From a bacterium (lineage in GTDB: Bacteria; SZUA-182; DTGQ01), in NCBI GenBank assembly GCA_040755755.1, contig JBFLZW010000033.1:62001-126000 (forward strand): a stretch of 64,000 nt of DNA, read 5' to 3'. The position numbers and the translations under genes were made by a program. This document shows, in pieces, positions 1 through 9,437 of this stretch (position 1 is its first letter; every line of letters begins with the position of its first letter). The notes below the pieces were generated by a model, which did not search any database, had not been told where the DNA came from, and worked only from the letters and a program-made list of their open reading frames with translations.

Positions 1-1788
1 AACGTTGAAACTGCAAACAGCCCGCAGGACAGATTAACCACCAGCAATGTGGACTACCTTTTATCTCAGACTATTCCCAATCTGATTGCCGCGCTGCCGG
101 ATGGGGAGCTGAAAACTAACCTGCTGAAAATCAGGGAAAGGTTTTTCCATGATCTTGGCACCCAGAAAGGGTCCGCCAGACGGTACAGATTTATCCTCAA
201 TCTCGGTAATCTCTCCGGGTGCCGGAAAGATTATCCGGGATCGGCCCTTCTGGAAAAAATAGGCAAATGTCCGATAGATGGCAAGTCGATGCTGAAAATG
301 ATTTCCCAGCACTTTTGGGTATGGGTCAGGGATAGCCGGGGAATTTCCCGGAAAGAGGTTTCCCTGTTTACGGTAAGGATTAATGGAGAGGATATTCGGA
401 AGTTCGGAGACTACACAGCGTATCTTGTGCGGAAAAAACAGGATGATGTGTTTGGTAAAAGCCTGATTTCCGTTTGTCATATCTGCGGACGGCAAGGGCA
501 GGTGTCATCCGATACCACCAGGCTTGGGTTCAGCTATTACATAACGGATAAGATTGGATTTTCTTCGGAGCTGGGAGGGGAAAAGAACTTTTATAAGAAT
601 CTTTCGTTCTGCCGGGATTGCTATCGTTCTCTGATAATCAGTGAAAGTTTTACCAAAAACTTCCTCTCTACCCGCCTGGCCAGTCAAAGCGTCTACCTCA
701 TCCCTGAGTTCATCCTTTCGTTTCAGGGAGATATCCCCAAATGGGCCCGATGGCTGAAGGCCTCTTTTGAGGCCACGCTCAGGACGGATGGCCAGAAAAT
801 ATCCCTTGATCAGTTTGGGGGAAATGGTCATGGAGAGCAGGGTCATTGCGGCCGGGAGGAGCGGAGAAGCTATCTGTTCAACATTCTGTTTTGGCAACAA
901 TCGCAGGCTGAGTTCAAGGTTTTGAAGCTTATCAAGGACATTTCTCTCTGCCGGCTGGATATGATGCGAAAGGTGTCGGGTGAGATTTCCGCAGTGGGTA
1001 AAAGACTGTTCGGCGGGAAAAACAGCCGATGGGAGCTGTGGCTGAACAACATCTATTACCTTTTCCCCGTACGGGCTGATAAAAGAAGAAACCCTTATGA
1101 ATTTAAAAAAGTCCTTGACTTTTATGATGCGCTTTTTACCGGCAGGAAGATAGACTGTACCTTTTTGATTCAGCAGTTCATACGGCTGGCCAGGGTCTGC
1201 CGTCAGGACCAGGGGGAGCAGTTTAACCTTGGAAGGGATGGAAACGGCGATCAGTCCCTGGTTGTTTCGATGTTGAAAGCTAACCTTTTATTACTCTACC
1301 TGGAGAGGCTCGATATGCTGAAGGGGGAATGGAGGAAAATGGATGGCATTCAATTAGAGGATTTTCCCGATGAGATTCGGGTCTTTGTTCAGGAAATGAA
1401 ATATACCGCCGAGCAGGAGGCGCTTTTCGGATTGGGAATCCTGGTGGGGGAGGTAGGAAGTGCTCAGTTTAATGCCAGGATAAAAAACAAGCCGATCCTG
1501 GAAAAGTTGGATTTCCAGGGGATGAAGGCTGAGAGGCTGATCAGGTTCAGTAATGAGATATTTGCCAGGCTGAAGCAGTATAAGAGGTTATCTCCCGAAA
1601 ATGAGCGAATCTTTGCCGGAGTGAAAAGGGTGCTCGATAAACGGATCAATACCTGGACCTTGAATTCTCAGCAGAACGTATTCTACATTCTATCCGGGTA
1701 TGCCTACAGAACGAATAAAATCATATCTTCAGCCAGGAATTTCAAGGGTGATAAGGGAGGCATTTTCGACCATGGACAGGACGAGTGA
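1..1788 (+). CDS. cas8b: Cas8b (TM1802/Csh1 family), 5' end outside the window
   Basis: Large subunit of a subtype I-B Cascade complex; in this family it helps recognise the PAM and binds the crRNA-guided complex. The frame is open to base 1 with no stop, so the N-terminus lies outside the window; 595 residues are visible. A GTG at 49 is available but has no ribosome binding site, so I do not take it as the start. A zinc-finger pair typical of TM1802 proteins is visible: VCHICG near residue 160 and FCRDC about 45 residues later. The C-terminal FYILSGYAY segment also fits the family. The gene overlaps cas7 by 17 bp. Family assignment is secure; the exact start is unknown. Confidence 0.9.
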   Translation, partial: NVETANSPQDRLTTSNVDYLLSQTIPNLIAALPDGELKTNLLKIRERFFHDLGTQKGSARRYRFILNLGNLSGCRKDYPGSALLEKIGKCPIDGKSMLKMISQHFWVWVRDSRGISRKEVSLFTVRINGEDIRKFGDYTAYLVRKKQDDVFGKSLISVCHICGRQGQVSSDTTRLGFSYYITDKIGFSSELGGEKNFYKNLSFCRDCYRSLIISESFTKNFLSTRLASQSVYLIPEFILSFQGDIPKWARWLKASFEATLRTDGQKISLDQFGGNGHGEQGHCGREERRSYLFNILFWQQSQAEFKVLKLIKDISLCRLDMMRKVSGEISAVGKRLFGGKNSRWELWLNNIYYLFPVRADKRRNPYEFKKVLDFYDALFTGRKIDCTFLIQQFIRLARVCRQDQGEQFNLGRDGNGDQSLVVSMLKANLLLLYLERLDMLKGEWRKMDGIQLEDFPDEIRVFVQEMKYTAEQEALFGLGILVGEVGSAQFNARIKNKPILEKLDFQGMKAERLIRFSNEIFARLKQYKRLSPENERIFAGVKRVLDKRINTWTLNSQQNVFYILSGYAYRTNKIISSARNFKGDKGGIFDHGQDE

Positions 1789-2731
1789 GCTGATAACGAA
1801 AAACAGCGATATTTTGTTTATCTATGATGCCAAGGGAGCGAATCCCAACGGTGATCCGGATGATGAAAATAAACCCCGGATGGATTATGAAACCTCTCGA
1901 AATCTGGTAAGTGATGTCAGACTGAAGCGATACATCAGAGATTACTTGCAGGACTATAAGGGCCAGGACATTTTCGTGGCCAAGGTTGACAATAAAGCGC
2001 TCAATGTTACCGAAAGACTGGAGGCGCTTTTTTCGTCATACCGGCAAGATTGCTCCAAGAGCCTGAATCTGACCAGGCTGGAGAGAAATCAGATCGACTG
2101 GCTTCTTTCCCGGCTGATTGATGTTCGCTTTTTCGGGGCCACAATGCCGATAAAAGCCAAGGAAGGGGCTGGAGGCTCGGCAACCTTTACCGGCCCGATC
2201 CAGTTCAACTGGGGATATTCCCTGAACAAGGTGGAACTGATGGAGTCCAGCTCCATCACCTCTCATTTCAGCTCCGAGGCTGAAAAAGTCCAGGGTGCTA
2301 TTGGCAAGGATTGGAGGATCTACTACTCTCTGGTCGCTTTCCACGGGATTGTCAGTGCCAAGAGGGCAGAGAGAACATCCCTGAGCCTGGACGATCTTGC
2401 ACTTTTTGATGAATCGATGATCAAGGCCATTCCTCTGGAGTCAACTACCCGAAGCAAGATAGGCCAGACACCCCGCCTGTATATCAGGGTGGAGTATAAC
2501 GACTGCCGGACATTCCTCGGAGATTTACGGGACCGGGTAAATCTCGATAAAACGGAAGGGTTGAGAGATGTCAGCGCTTTTACGCTCGACCTCAGTCAAC
2601 TCAGTGCCCTTTTGAGCACGAAAATCGACAGGATTTCCCGGATACTCTTCTGGCAGGATGCAGATTTGAAAATTTCCGGCTGGAGAGAGGATGATCGCAT
2701 CCGGGGTAAATTGATTCCCCTTGAGGTTTGA
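1772..2731 (+). CDS. cas7: Cas7 (Csh2/TM1801 family), Cascade backbone subunit
   Basis: Backbone subunit that coats the crRNA in type I-B Cascade. The 319-residue protein begins with the family hallmark SDILFIYDAKGANPNGDPDD, followed by RMDYETSRNLVSDVRLKRYI. The start at ATG 1772 was chosen because AAGGGAGG lies 11 bases upstream and the homologous region starts right after it; the frame is open further upstream but without a good ribosome site. It overlaps the end of cas8b and lies just ahead of cas5, so the three form one translationally coupled operon. Confidence 0.95.
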   Translation: MDRTSELITKNSDILFIYDAKGANPNGDPDDENKPRMDYETSRNLVSDVRLKRYIRDYLQDYKGQDIFVAKVDNKALNVTERLEALFSSYRQDCSKSLNLTRLERNQIDWLLSRLIDVRFFGATMPIKAKEGAGGSATFTGPIQFNWGYSLNKVELMESSSITSHFSSEAEKVQGAIGKDWRIYYSLVAFHGIVSAKRAERTSLSLDDLALFDESMIKAIPLESTTRSKIGQTPRLYIRVEYNDCRTFLGDLRDRVNLDKTEGLRDVSAFTLDLSQLSALLSTKIDRISRILFWQDADLKISGWREDDRIRGKLIPLEV

Positions 2732-2753
2732 GGGTGTTGAGGTGATGCGGGTA

Positions 2754-3530
2754 ATGAAAGAGCGGTTGGTGGTGTTTGATATTCTGGGAAAAATCGCTCA
2801 TTTCAGAAAATTTTACACCAACTCCTCCTCCCTGACTTATGACCTTCCTCCGCCGACTGTTATCCGTGGCATGATCGCGGCTATCCTTGGCATCGAGCGG
2901 GATGGCTATTACGACCTTCTGTCACCTGAGCGGACAAGAATAGCGGCGTCCATTCACCAGCCTGGCCGCAGGTTTATGCAGACCATCAACTATATCAGGA
3001 CAAATAAGAACGATTTTTCCAATCCCCGCCATATACTGGCAAGATTCCTCAGTGGAGCAAGAGTGCCGTATCAGGTGCCAATGGAGGTCTTGCTTCCCTT
3101 GGATCAGGGGAGCAGTCTCAAATACCGCATTTATTTTCAGCATACCGATGGGGCAATCATGAGGATGCTAAAGGATCAGATGGCCTCCGGATTCAGTGTC
3201 TATCCTCTCTATTTTGGAATATCGGAGTTTATCGCTGACTTCCAATACCGGGGAGAGAGGGACTATGAGCTCAGGCAGGGTATTGCTGACCGGATTTCAT
3301 CAATGGTCAATGGAGAAAAGCTCAATGAACGGGGGATCGACCTTTGTGCCTCACAGGGCTGTCAGTTCGTGAAGGAGCGCATGCCAGCCGCTTTCAAACA
3401 GGGCCGGGAGCTTCTGAAAGTGTCGAGTTTCATCTACGAGAGATCCGGCAGGCCGTTTACGGCCGATGTCAGTGAATATGCGGTTGTATCATCAGATGAT
3501 GGTCTGCCTGACCATATTGTTTTTATTTGA
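2754..3530 (+). CDS. cas5: Cas5 (subtype I-B), crRNA 5'-handle binding subunit
   Basis: Cas5 caps the 5' handle of the crRNA in Cascade. The N-terminus LVVFDILGKIAHFRKFY, then PPPTVIRGMIAAILG, is characteristic of the I-B Cas5 family. ATGs at 2745 and 2754 are both possible. I prefer 2754 because GAGGTG is then 9 bases upstream and the protein starts MKERLVVFD, as relatives do. The 258-residue length is normal. The stop codon (3528-3530) lies inside the first degenerate CRISPR repeat, so gene and array are physically fused. No cas3, cas4, cas1 or cas2 follows. Confidence 0.93.
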   Translation: MKERLVVFDILGKIAHFRKFYTNSSSLTYDLPPPTVIRGMIAAILGIERDGYYDLLSPERTRIAASIHQPGRRFMQTINYIRTNKNDFSNPRHILARFLSGARVPYQVPMEVLLPLDQGSSLKYRIYFQHTDGAIMRMLKDQMASGFSVYPLYFGISEFIADFQYRGERDYELRQGIADRISSMVNGEKLNERGIDLCASQGCQFVKERMPAAFKQGRELLKVSSFIYERSGRPFTADVSEYAVVSSDDGLPDHIVFI

Positions 3531-3698
3531 ACCCTATGAGGAATTGAAACCAGGTGATAAACGAGAGACTGGAAGTCTCATGGGAGCCATGCACAGGAGA
3601 TATGAGCATACCTTCGAGGAATTGAAATTAAGGTTGGAAAAGCGCAAGGCACGACAAACGGCCAAGAGCTGATAAGTATACCTATGAGGAATTGAAAC
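3519..3698 (+). CRISPR. Degenerate CRISPR array remnant, three repeats
   Basis: Three copies of a type I-B repeat 3' half end at 3550, 3628 and 3698. Copies 1 and 3 share CCTATGAGGAATTGAAAC; copy 2 reads CCTTCGAGGAATTGAAAT. The 5' halves have diverged; copy 1 still has GTTTTTAT. Taking 30-32 nt repeats (3519-3550, 3599-3628, 3669-3698), the spacers are about 48 and 40 nt. The orientation matches the cas genes. The repeat type (ending GAATTGAAAC) fits I-B systems. The decay suggests either the trailer end of an array or a relic. No leader is visible. Confidence 0.8.
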
Positions 3699-3792
3699 GA
3701 GATTCAGGATTGATCCCTTGAATAGCTGGCTGCCCGTTTGCGAGAAGTCTACCTAGGGAGGAATGGGAAATATGGCAATTCTTCCTGCGGAA

Positions 3793-5685
3793 TCATCCCG
3801 GCCTTGCAGGTTCCTGGATTAATCTGGCCAGGGTCTCGCTCAATTCGTCGAAGTCATAGGGCTTGACGACTACGCCGCTGAAGCCGTAGCGCGCATAGTC
3901 AGACATTACCGGATCGTTGGAATAGCCGCTCGAAACGATTGCTTTGACCTGCGGGTCTATCTCACGCAATTTTTGGATTACTTCCTTGCCTCCTTTGCCC
4001 CCTGGTATCGTCAGATCCAGGATAACAGCATGAAAAGGCTTTTTCGATTCCCGGGCTTTTTTGAAAAGCTCGATCGCTTCATCACCCTCGCTGGCCATTT
4101 CAACTTCATACTTTAAATGAGTCAGCATCCTTCTCACCATATCCCTGATGATCTTCTGGTCATCCATGAACAGGACCTTCCGCCGACCGATGGGGGGCTT
4201 TTCCTCAGCCACGCTGTAAACGGTGAAGATTTCCCTCTCTGAGGCAGGAAGGTAGATTGAGAAGATCGTCCCCACGCCAACTTCGGATTCCACGCTGATA
4301 TAGCCTGCATGTTTTTTGATAATGGCATAGGCAGTGGACAGACCCAGACCGCTTCTGTTTTGCTTGGTGGTAAAATAGGGATCGAATATCTTCTGGAGAT
4401 GCTCATTCCGGATGCCGGTCCCCTGGTCCCTGATGGACAGCTTTACATACCTGCCAGGCTTGAGAGACAGCCGGTTATTATCGCTCATCAGAACGTTTTC
4501 GGCCTGGATGCTGACTATCCCGCCTTCTGACATGGCCTGGTCAGCATTGATCAGCAGGTTGCTGACAGCCTGCCTGACCTGCCCCTTATCGATTTCAGCC
4601 CACCACAGATCATCCGGCAGGGATAACTCAAATCTTACATTGGAACCGCATTGGGCGAGGCTGACAACGTCCTTGATCAGGTCCGAGACGGAAGTGGTTG
4701 CCTTGATCGGTTCTCCTCCCTTGGAAAAGGTGAGTAGATGCTGAGTCAGGTTTTTGGCCTGCTGACAGGCTGCTTCCGCATCAGTAAGAGACTCATAAGC
4801 TTCACCTGCCGTCTTGACATACAATTTGCCGTACGAGAGATTACCGGCAATAGCTGTCAGCAGATTATTGAAGTCGTGAGCAATTCCGCCCGCAAGGATG
4901 CCGATGGATTCAAGTTTCTGAACCCGTTGCAGTTCTTCTTCCACCCGCTTGCGCTCGGTAATATCACGGGCAATGGCCATAATGGCGGGTTTCCCATAAT
5001 ACCGGATCACACTGATGGAAAACTCCACATCCCGCGTAACACCATCCTTACCTTTCAATTTCGCCTCATAGACCGCAGGTACTTTCTCACCTGCCAGATG
5101 GGATGCATGTCTCTGGCTGGCCATCTCCCGGCATTCAGGAGTTAAAAGATCGAGAAACGGCTTGTCACGCAGTTCCTGGACCGTATAACCACTCATACTT
5201 CCGAGGGCATTATTGGCAAACTGAAAAGTGCCATCCTGGATAATGGCGATTCCATCCCTGGCCTGATTCACGAGGGTTGAATATTCCGCCTCCGATTCCC
5301 GCAAAGCCTCCTCTACCTTCTTATATCTGGTAATGTCAGTGAACATGGTGGCAAAGCGTCCGGAACCGGGTGAAAAAACAGAGACAATCAGATGTTTGTC
5401 TATCAGGGGGGAAAACATCTCGAACGTGGTCGGCTGTCCGCTTTTTACTACCTTGTCGTAAATTTCAAGATATGGCAGCCTGCCTGAGCCGTAAATCTCA
5501 GATGCTTTTCTTCCGATTATCTTTTCCCGCTCCATCCTGACCATGGTCTCATAGGCATGGTTAACGTCCATAATAACGAAGTCTACAGCCTGGCCTGTCT
5601 GGTCATAAATGATTTCATAGAGAGCGAATGCTACATTCATTGAGAAATACAAAGAGCGATATCTCTCTTCACTCGCCCGGAGCAT
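3793..5685 (-). CDS. Hybrid sensor histidine kinase, PAS-PAS-HisKA-HATPase-REC
   Basis: A predicted cytoplasmic hybrid kinase of 630 residues with no membrane segment. In order it has two PAS domains (roughly residues 5-125 and 130-245), a dimerisation/phosphoacceptor helix with GGIAHDFNNLLTAI (His about 280), a HATPase domain with NLLINADQA, DQGTGI and SGLGLSTAY, and a C-terminal receiver with acceptor Asp in VILDLTIPG. The start at 5685 was preferred because AGGAGGA lies 9 bases upstream; a longer frame opens at 5769 but has no ribosome site. It converges on the CRISPR remnant and has no linked response regulator, so its output is unknown. Confidence 0.9.
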   Translation of the reverse strand: MLRASEERYRSLYFSMNVAFALYEIIYDQTGQAVDFVIMDVNHAYETMVRMEREKIIGRKASEIYGSGRLPYLEIYDKVVKSGQPTTFEMFSPLIDKHLIVSVFSPGSGRFATMFTDITRYKKVEEALRESEAEYSTLVNQARDGIAIIQDGTFQFANNALGSMSGYTVQELRDKPFLDLLTPECREMASQRHASHLAGEKVPAVYEAKLKGKDGVTRDVEFSISVIRYYGKPAIMAIARDITERKRVEEELQRVQKLESIGILAGGIAHDFNNLLTAIAGNLSYGKLYVKTAGEAYESLTDAEAACQQAKNLTQHLLTFSKGGEPIKATTSVSDLIKDVVSLAQCGSNVRFELSLPDDLWWAEIDKGQVRQAVSNLLINADQAMSEGGIVSIQAENVLMSDNNRLSLKPGRYVKLSIRDQGTGIRNEHLQKIFDPYFTTKQNRSGLGLSTAYAIIKKHAGYISVESEVGVGTIFSIYLPASEREIFTVYSVAEEKPPIGRRKVLFMDDQKIIRDMVRRMLTHLKYEVEMASEGDEAIELFKKARESKKPFHAVILDLTIPGGKGGKEVIQKLREIDPQVKAIVSSGYSNDPVMSDYARYGFSGVVVKPYDFDELSETLARLIQEPARPG

Positions 5686-6308
5686 AATTTTCCGTCCTCC
5701 TACAAGCTGACGTATCCTGGAGTGGCGTCTTTGCTTCTGGCCCTTCTCCTTCACTAAAACAATAGACATTTATATTATTATATACCAAACAAACCAGCCT
5801 TGTCACATTTTTTATAAGGTTGGAAAAACAAAGCCTGGTAGTGTGCTCCTGATTTTTACGAGATGTTTAATTTGTTTGACTTTCAGGTAAGGATCTGTAT
5901 ATTATATATGGTGTATACTCCCAGACAATGACAGAGCTTATAGTCTGCTTCGTTTTAGCCCGTCACAAAGGTACGTGGAAAGCGTTCTGGAGCCAGAGGT
6001 TAAAAGGCGAGAATAAATATCTTTCTTTGGATTTCAAAATTCTGGGTTTCCTCTGGGCATTTATCAATAAGAGTAACCGCTCAGGGTGTTGAGGATTGGG
6101 CTGTTAGGTGAAAAGCCTTTCTTGCTGCGGTCGGGATATATTGTCTTCTCTTCCAGGTTAAGCACTTCCAGCCTATCTGCCTGAGCAGATATCAATACTA
6201 TCGACTAACGAATAATAAAGTGATTGAGTTAAGGAGAGAGATTTTTTTAGCCCGGCTTTTCTTTTTGCCATGAAAGAAGATGCGCCGAATAGTAAGGATG
6301 GTTAATGA
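5686..6308. other. Intergenic region with a candidate promoter
   Basis: No convincing gene. A plus-strand sigma70-like promoter is possible: TTGACT at 5876-5881 and TATATT at 5898-5903, 16 bases apart. It points to a 54-codon frame at 5928-6092 that lacks a ribosome site and any family I recognise, so I do not call it. A TAAGGAGAGAG stretch near 6229 resembles a ribosome site but precedes only very short frames. Confidence 0.4.
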
Positions 6309-6566
6309 GTGATTATGAGAATTATAGCATTAGCACTGAATAATTATATCAGGTATTTGGCAATGAATGGATATCTTACCGCGTTAGCCTGGCTTTTTGC
6401 TCTTGGATCGTTTCTTTTAGGCTACATCAGGGTGGTAAGATCTTTCTACCGTACTCCACTTCAGGATGCAAATGACGCGGTGCGAGGTGCCAGACACAAC
6501 TTCGATATCCTGAAACCGGTAATAGTTTTTATCGTGAGCATGAGCTGGATCGTAACCCACCTGTAG
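6309..6566 (+). CDS. Small hypothetical membrane protein
   Basis: An 85-residue protein of unknown function. Two hydrophobic stretches (about residues 19-40, rich in Leu/Ala/Gly, and 69-84) suggest a hairpin in the inner membrane, with a basic, polar loop between them (RVVRSFYRTPLQ). The start is GTG at 6309 or ATG at 6315; AAGGA lies about 11 bases before the GTG. It stands alone and converges with the phosphoesterase gene. I do not recognise a family, and it may not be expressed. Confidence 0.45.
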   Translation: MIMRIIALALNNYIRYLAMNGYLTALAWLFALGSFLLGYIRVVRSFYRTPLQDANDAVRGARHNFDILKPVIVFIVSMSWIVTHL

Positions 6567-6583
6567 AAATCGGTTGTGAATTA

Positions 6584-7786
6584 TCAGGTATCAGTTTTTT
6601 CTGACCACTGACCCTGACTGCTGCCCCCTTTCTCCTCTTGCCTCTTTATCTCAATAACGGTGATTTTCGGGGGGACCAGGAATCGCATCGGAGGTCCCCA
6701 TGTTCCGGTTCCGGTGCTGGTATAAAGTAAACTGTGGCCAGAGAGCTTATACAACCCGTTCTGCCGCGGGTACAGGAAATGGATGACCCAGGTGAAGGGA
6801 AATAGCTGTCCGCCGTGCGTATGGCCACTCAACTGGAGGTCAAAGAGGCTACAGCTCGCCTCATTAATATCAGGCCGGTGCTTTAATAAAATCGTGAACA
6901 GATTCCGAGGGAGAGCGGCGAGCAGTGCTGTCTCGTTATGAGGTCCTGACGCTGTCCGGCTGAGATGGGATCCGATCTGATCATCGATACCTGCAATGTT
7001 GACGATTCCGGCAACGGTCAGTCCTTCACCCCGCAGGACTTTGAATCCCGCTCGATGGGCAGCCAGGGTCGCCTCGGTAATGCCAGCATAAAAGTCATGG
7101 TTTCCCATGACTGCGAATTTACCGTATCGGGGCTTAATCTGTTGGAATAAATCAGCCAGATCCACGACATGGTTGACTTCCACATCTACAAAATCCCCGG
7201 TTGAGATCAGAAGGTCCGGTTCGGCCTCACGGATAGCTGCCATCACCCTGTTCAGAAAACGACGGCTCATCGTGAGATTCAGGTGGACATCGGATATATG
7301 AACAATGGTAAGGCGGGAAACTCCTGTTGGCAGCTTGGAAGTGGCCAGGGTTATCCTTTCGGTCCTGATCCGTTGAGCATCGAAAAGGCTGTACCACCCA
7401 ATAATCAGAACCAGCATAGCCAGAAGGAAAGATGAGTTTTTCCCCGGCAAGGTAAATCGGCTGACATCTGACCGCGTGATTATCCCGCCAATGCCCATCA
7501 GCAGGTTATAGATATCGGCTGCTGCAAATACCGTACAGAAAAGAAAAAGAAAGCCCATCCAGATATATCCCGTATAAGCTGTCAGCCTGGCTGCAAGCTC
7601 CAGTTCTCTTTTGTTCAGGAAATGGATAAGGAGCGGAGCACATATCATCAGCACCATGATGCTGGCAAGCACTGCCCGGCCACTTGAGGTAAGATGCAGA
7701 ATCGGCTGCACCTTACAATAGGCATAAGCGTGCATGCCGCCGTATACCACCAAAAAGGCAAAGATGAGAAGGAAAGGCGCTGACAA
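6584..7786 (-). CDS. Membrane-anchored calcineurin-like metallophosphoesterase (YkuE/YaeI type)
   Basis: A 400-residue protein. The N-terminal 145 residues hold about four membrane helices. The rest is a calcineurin-like phosphoesterase fold with metal ligands in HISDVHLN, STGDFVD, MGNHDFY, LLKHRPD and SGHTHGGQL. Related proteins hydrolyse phosphoesters of lipid or nucleotide type at the membrane (YaeI acts on UDP-diacylglucosamine-like substrates); the substrate here is unknown. The start is TTG at 7786, supported by AAAGGAGGT 6 bases upstream. The last residues (QWSEKTDT) are encoded by a repeated CTGACCACTGACC sequence that also occurs just upstream of the gene, so the C-terminus may be recently altered. 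Confidence 0.9.
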   Translation of the reverse strand: MSAPFLLIFAFLVVYGGMHAYAYCKVQPILHLTSSGRAVLASIMVLMICAPLLIHFLNKRELELAARLTAYTGYIWMGFLFLFCTVFAAADIYNLLMGIGGIITRSDVSRFTLPGKNSSFLLAMLVLIIGWYSLFDAQRIRTERITLATSKLPTGVSRLTIVHISDVHLNLTMSRRFLNRVMAAIREAEPDLLISTGDFVDVEVNHVVDLADLFQQIKPRYGKFAVMGNHDFYAGITEATLAAHRAGFKVLRGEGLTVAGIVNIAGIDDQIGSHLSRTASGPHNETALLAALPRNLFTILLKHRPDINEASCSLFDLQLSGHTHGGQLFPFTWVIHFLYPRQNGLYKLSGHSLLYTSTGTGTWGPPMRFLVPPKITVIEIKRQEEKGGSSQGQWSEKTDT

Positions 7787-7834
7787 GGGTTACCTCCTTT
7801 ACCTGGTTTTTTACTGACCACTGACCACTGAATA
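6598..7834 (+). repeat. CTGACCACTGACC direct repeats flanking the phosphoesterase gene
   Basis: CTGACCACTGACC occurs at 6601-6613 and, preceded by TTTTTTA, at about 7814-7826, in the same orientation either side of the metallophosphoesterase gene. The left copy forms the 3' end of the gene; the right copy lies upstream of its ribosome site. Only these two short segments are repeated, not the span between them. Confidence 0.6.
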
Positions 7835-8038
7835 ATACCACAAAATTGCACAAGCGGCAGTGCAAAAGCTGCCAATAGACATCGGCTGAAATTTTTTTGT
7901 TTACTATTTGAACGTTTTTCGACTTTTGTTTAAAAATGAATGGATAATAATTGAGTAAAATGCCGATGAGTTATTACCTTCGCAATTTTAGGCCTTATGG
8001 GTATTAACCGGCCATCAAAAAATAAGGAGGACCTGCCA

Positions 8039-8398
8039 ATGTTTGGGAAATTCATTCAGGAATTGAGAATGAAACAGGGGATGGGATTATGCAAATTTTG
8101 TAAAAAAACCGGCCATGATCCCAGTAACTGGAGTAAGCTTGAGCGAGGTATCCTGCCACCTCCGAAAGATGAAAGAAAACTGCAATTATGGGCCTCACAG
8201 CTCGGCCTGAAGCCTGGTACCGGTGACTGGTATACCTTCTTCGATTTGGCCTCGGTTGAGAGTAATCATCCGCTGTTCGGTATTGTCCGGGATGAGGACA
8301 TGGTCAAAGAGCTGCCTCAGCTTTTTAGAATAATACGGGGGCAGAAATCGACCGAGGATGAGATGCGAAACCTGGCTGAGCTTGCCAGAAGGAGCTGA
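8039..8398 (+). CDS. XRE-type helix-turn-helix DNA-binding protein
   Basis: A 119-residue protein whose first 70 residues resemble an XRE/Cro helix-turn-helix: FIQELRMKQGMGLCKFCKKTGHDPSNWSKLERG. A short acidic tail follows. The start ATG 8039 has AAGGAGGA 8 bases upstream; an in-frame start at 7997 has none. Such proteins often act as antitoxins or local regulators, but no toxin gene is adjacent, so the target is unknown. Confidence 0.8.
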   Translation: MFGKFIQELRMKQGMGLCKFCKKTGHDPSNWSKLERGILPPPKDERKLQLWASQLGLKPGTGDWYTFFDLASVESNHPLFGIVRDEDMVKELPQLFRIIRGQKSTEDEMRNLAELARRS

Positions 8399-8773
8399 TC
8401 TCTTCTCAAAATCTACAATGGCATTCTCGCTCTCTGCTGGCCAAAAATTTCCAAGAAAAATTTGATAATCCACTGCTCGAAGGTATAGAATAAAATCAGT
8501 TGCTGGTAAGTCTCAAGATGCCCTCTTGGATAGTGTAACTTCAGCATGAACGGCTTCGTTCAGGCACAGGAAGGCTCTATTTCCGGCTTTCCCGGAATTC
8601 GGGTTTCCTGTTCATGAGAAGAAGCCTGTCCGGTGCAGGAGGATATTTCTCCCTAAGTACACGGTGCGGAAATACCGCGGACGGTTAAATAATAGCCTCC
8701 TCTTTGATTAAAATACCGTATTACCTTTCCAGCTTTTTTAACTCAGGATTACCGATGAAAGGAGTATTTCACT
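8399..8773. other. Intergenic leader ahead of the 8774 gene
   Basis: No gene seen. There is one small perfect hairpin, GCGG-AAATA-CCGC, at about 8666-8678. I compared the region with the cyclic-di-GMP-I riboswitch consensus and did not find the conserved core. Confidence 0.3.
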
Positions 8774-9415
8774 ATGCACAGAAAACATCAGGCAATTCTT
8801 CGGAGCAGGGTTGTATTTCTGGTTGTGGTCATGACCGGCGTTATCCTTGCCACCAGTCTTCCGGCTGCTGCTCAGGTACAAAACTGGGTGGCTCTGCCGC
8901 CCTATGATACGCTGTGGCCTTTGTGGTCACCTGCTCTATCGCCTATCGATCCTGTCAGCGGAGATCCTATTCCCCTGGTGACCAATCTGGAAAAAACCAC
9001 GGTGCTGCCTGCTCAACCCGGGTTGACCTGGGATCCGGCCTGGTCAAATCCCTGGCTCCTCTATAACACTCCGGCAGGCATGCTCTTTTATGATCCTTTA
9101 TACGGCATCAACCCCTGGCCGCCGGATTATCTGATCGACCCGGTAACCGGCCTGCCCCAGCCAATCACCCTGCCTTCCGACTATGATTACCTGCCGCCGA
9201 CTTCATCCAGTTGGATACTGACACAGGTTCCTATTGCCAATACAACCTATCTGTCAGCGTATGCCGCTTATGCGCCGCCAGCACCGCTTCCTGTTCCCCT
9301 GGCGCTTTTACTCTCATTGCTGTCAGCGGGAACAACTCCCACCCTGCCCACTATCCCCGCTCTGCCGCCTGCCTCTACAACCCTGCTGGGACCGGCAGCC
9401 ATTCTGGGTATTTAG
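8774..9415 (+). CDS. Secreted Pro/Trp/Leu-rich protein of unknown function
   Basis: A 213-residue protein with a clear signal peptide (RRSRV-type basic start, hydrophobic VVFLVVVMTGVILATSLP, cleavage near AAAQ about residue 34). The mature part is rich in Pro, Trp, Tyr and Leu, with repeated short motifs such as WDPAWSNPW and LPPYDTLWPLW, and a C-terminus dominated by Pro/Ala/Leu. There are almost no charged residues. GAAAGGAG lies about 9 bases before the ATG. No domain is recognised; composition resembles the aromatic/Ser tails of the giant surface proteins near 43-62 kb, so it may be a cell-envelope component of the same organism-specific class. Confidence 0.7.
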   Translation: MHRKHQAILRSRVVFLVVVMTGVILATSLPAAAQVQNWVALPPYDTLWPLWSPALSPIDPVSGDPIPLVTNLEKTTVLPAQPGLTWDPAWSNPWLLYNTPAGMLFYDPLYGINPWPPDYLIDPVTGLPQPITLPSDYDYLPPTSSSWILTQVPIANTTYLSAYAAYAPPAPLPVPLALLLSLLSAGTTPTLPTIPALPPASTTLLGPAAILGI

Positions 9416-9437
9416 CCACTATCGTGACGTGAGCATC

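Noticed and set aside
3466-3672. A 68-codon plus-strand frame across the CRISPR remnant
   Set aside because: It overlaps the cas5 end and the repeats in another frame, has no ribosome site, and its sequence is explained by the repeats.
5820-5860. Cyclic-di-GMP riboswitch, suggested by ACAAAGCCTGGTAG
   Set aside because: The GGCAAACC segment and the GACGCAAAGCC core are missing, and pairing elements could not be drawn.
5928-6092. 54-codon frame downstream of a candidate promoter
   Set aside because: No ribosome site, no recognisable family and no sign of coding bias.
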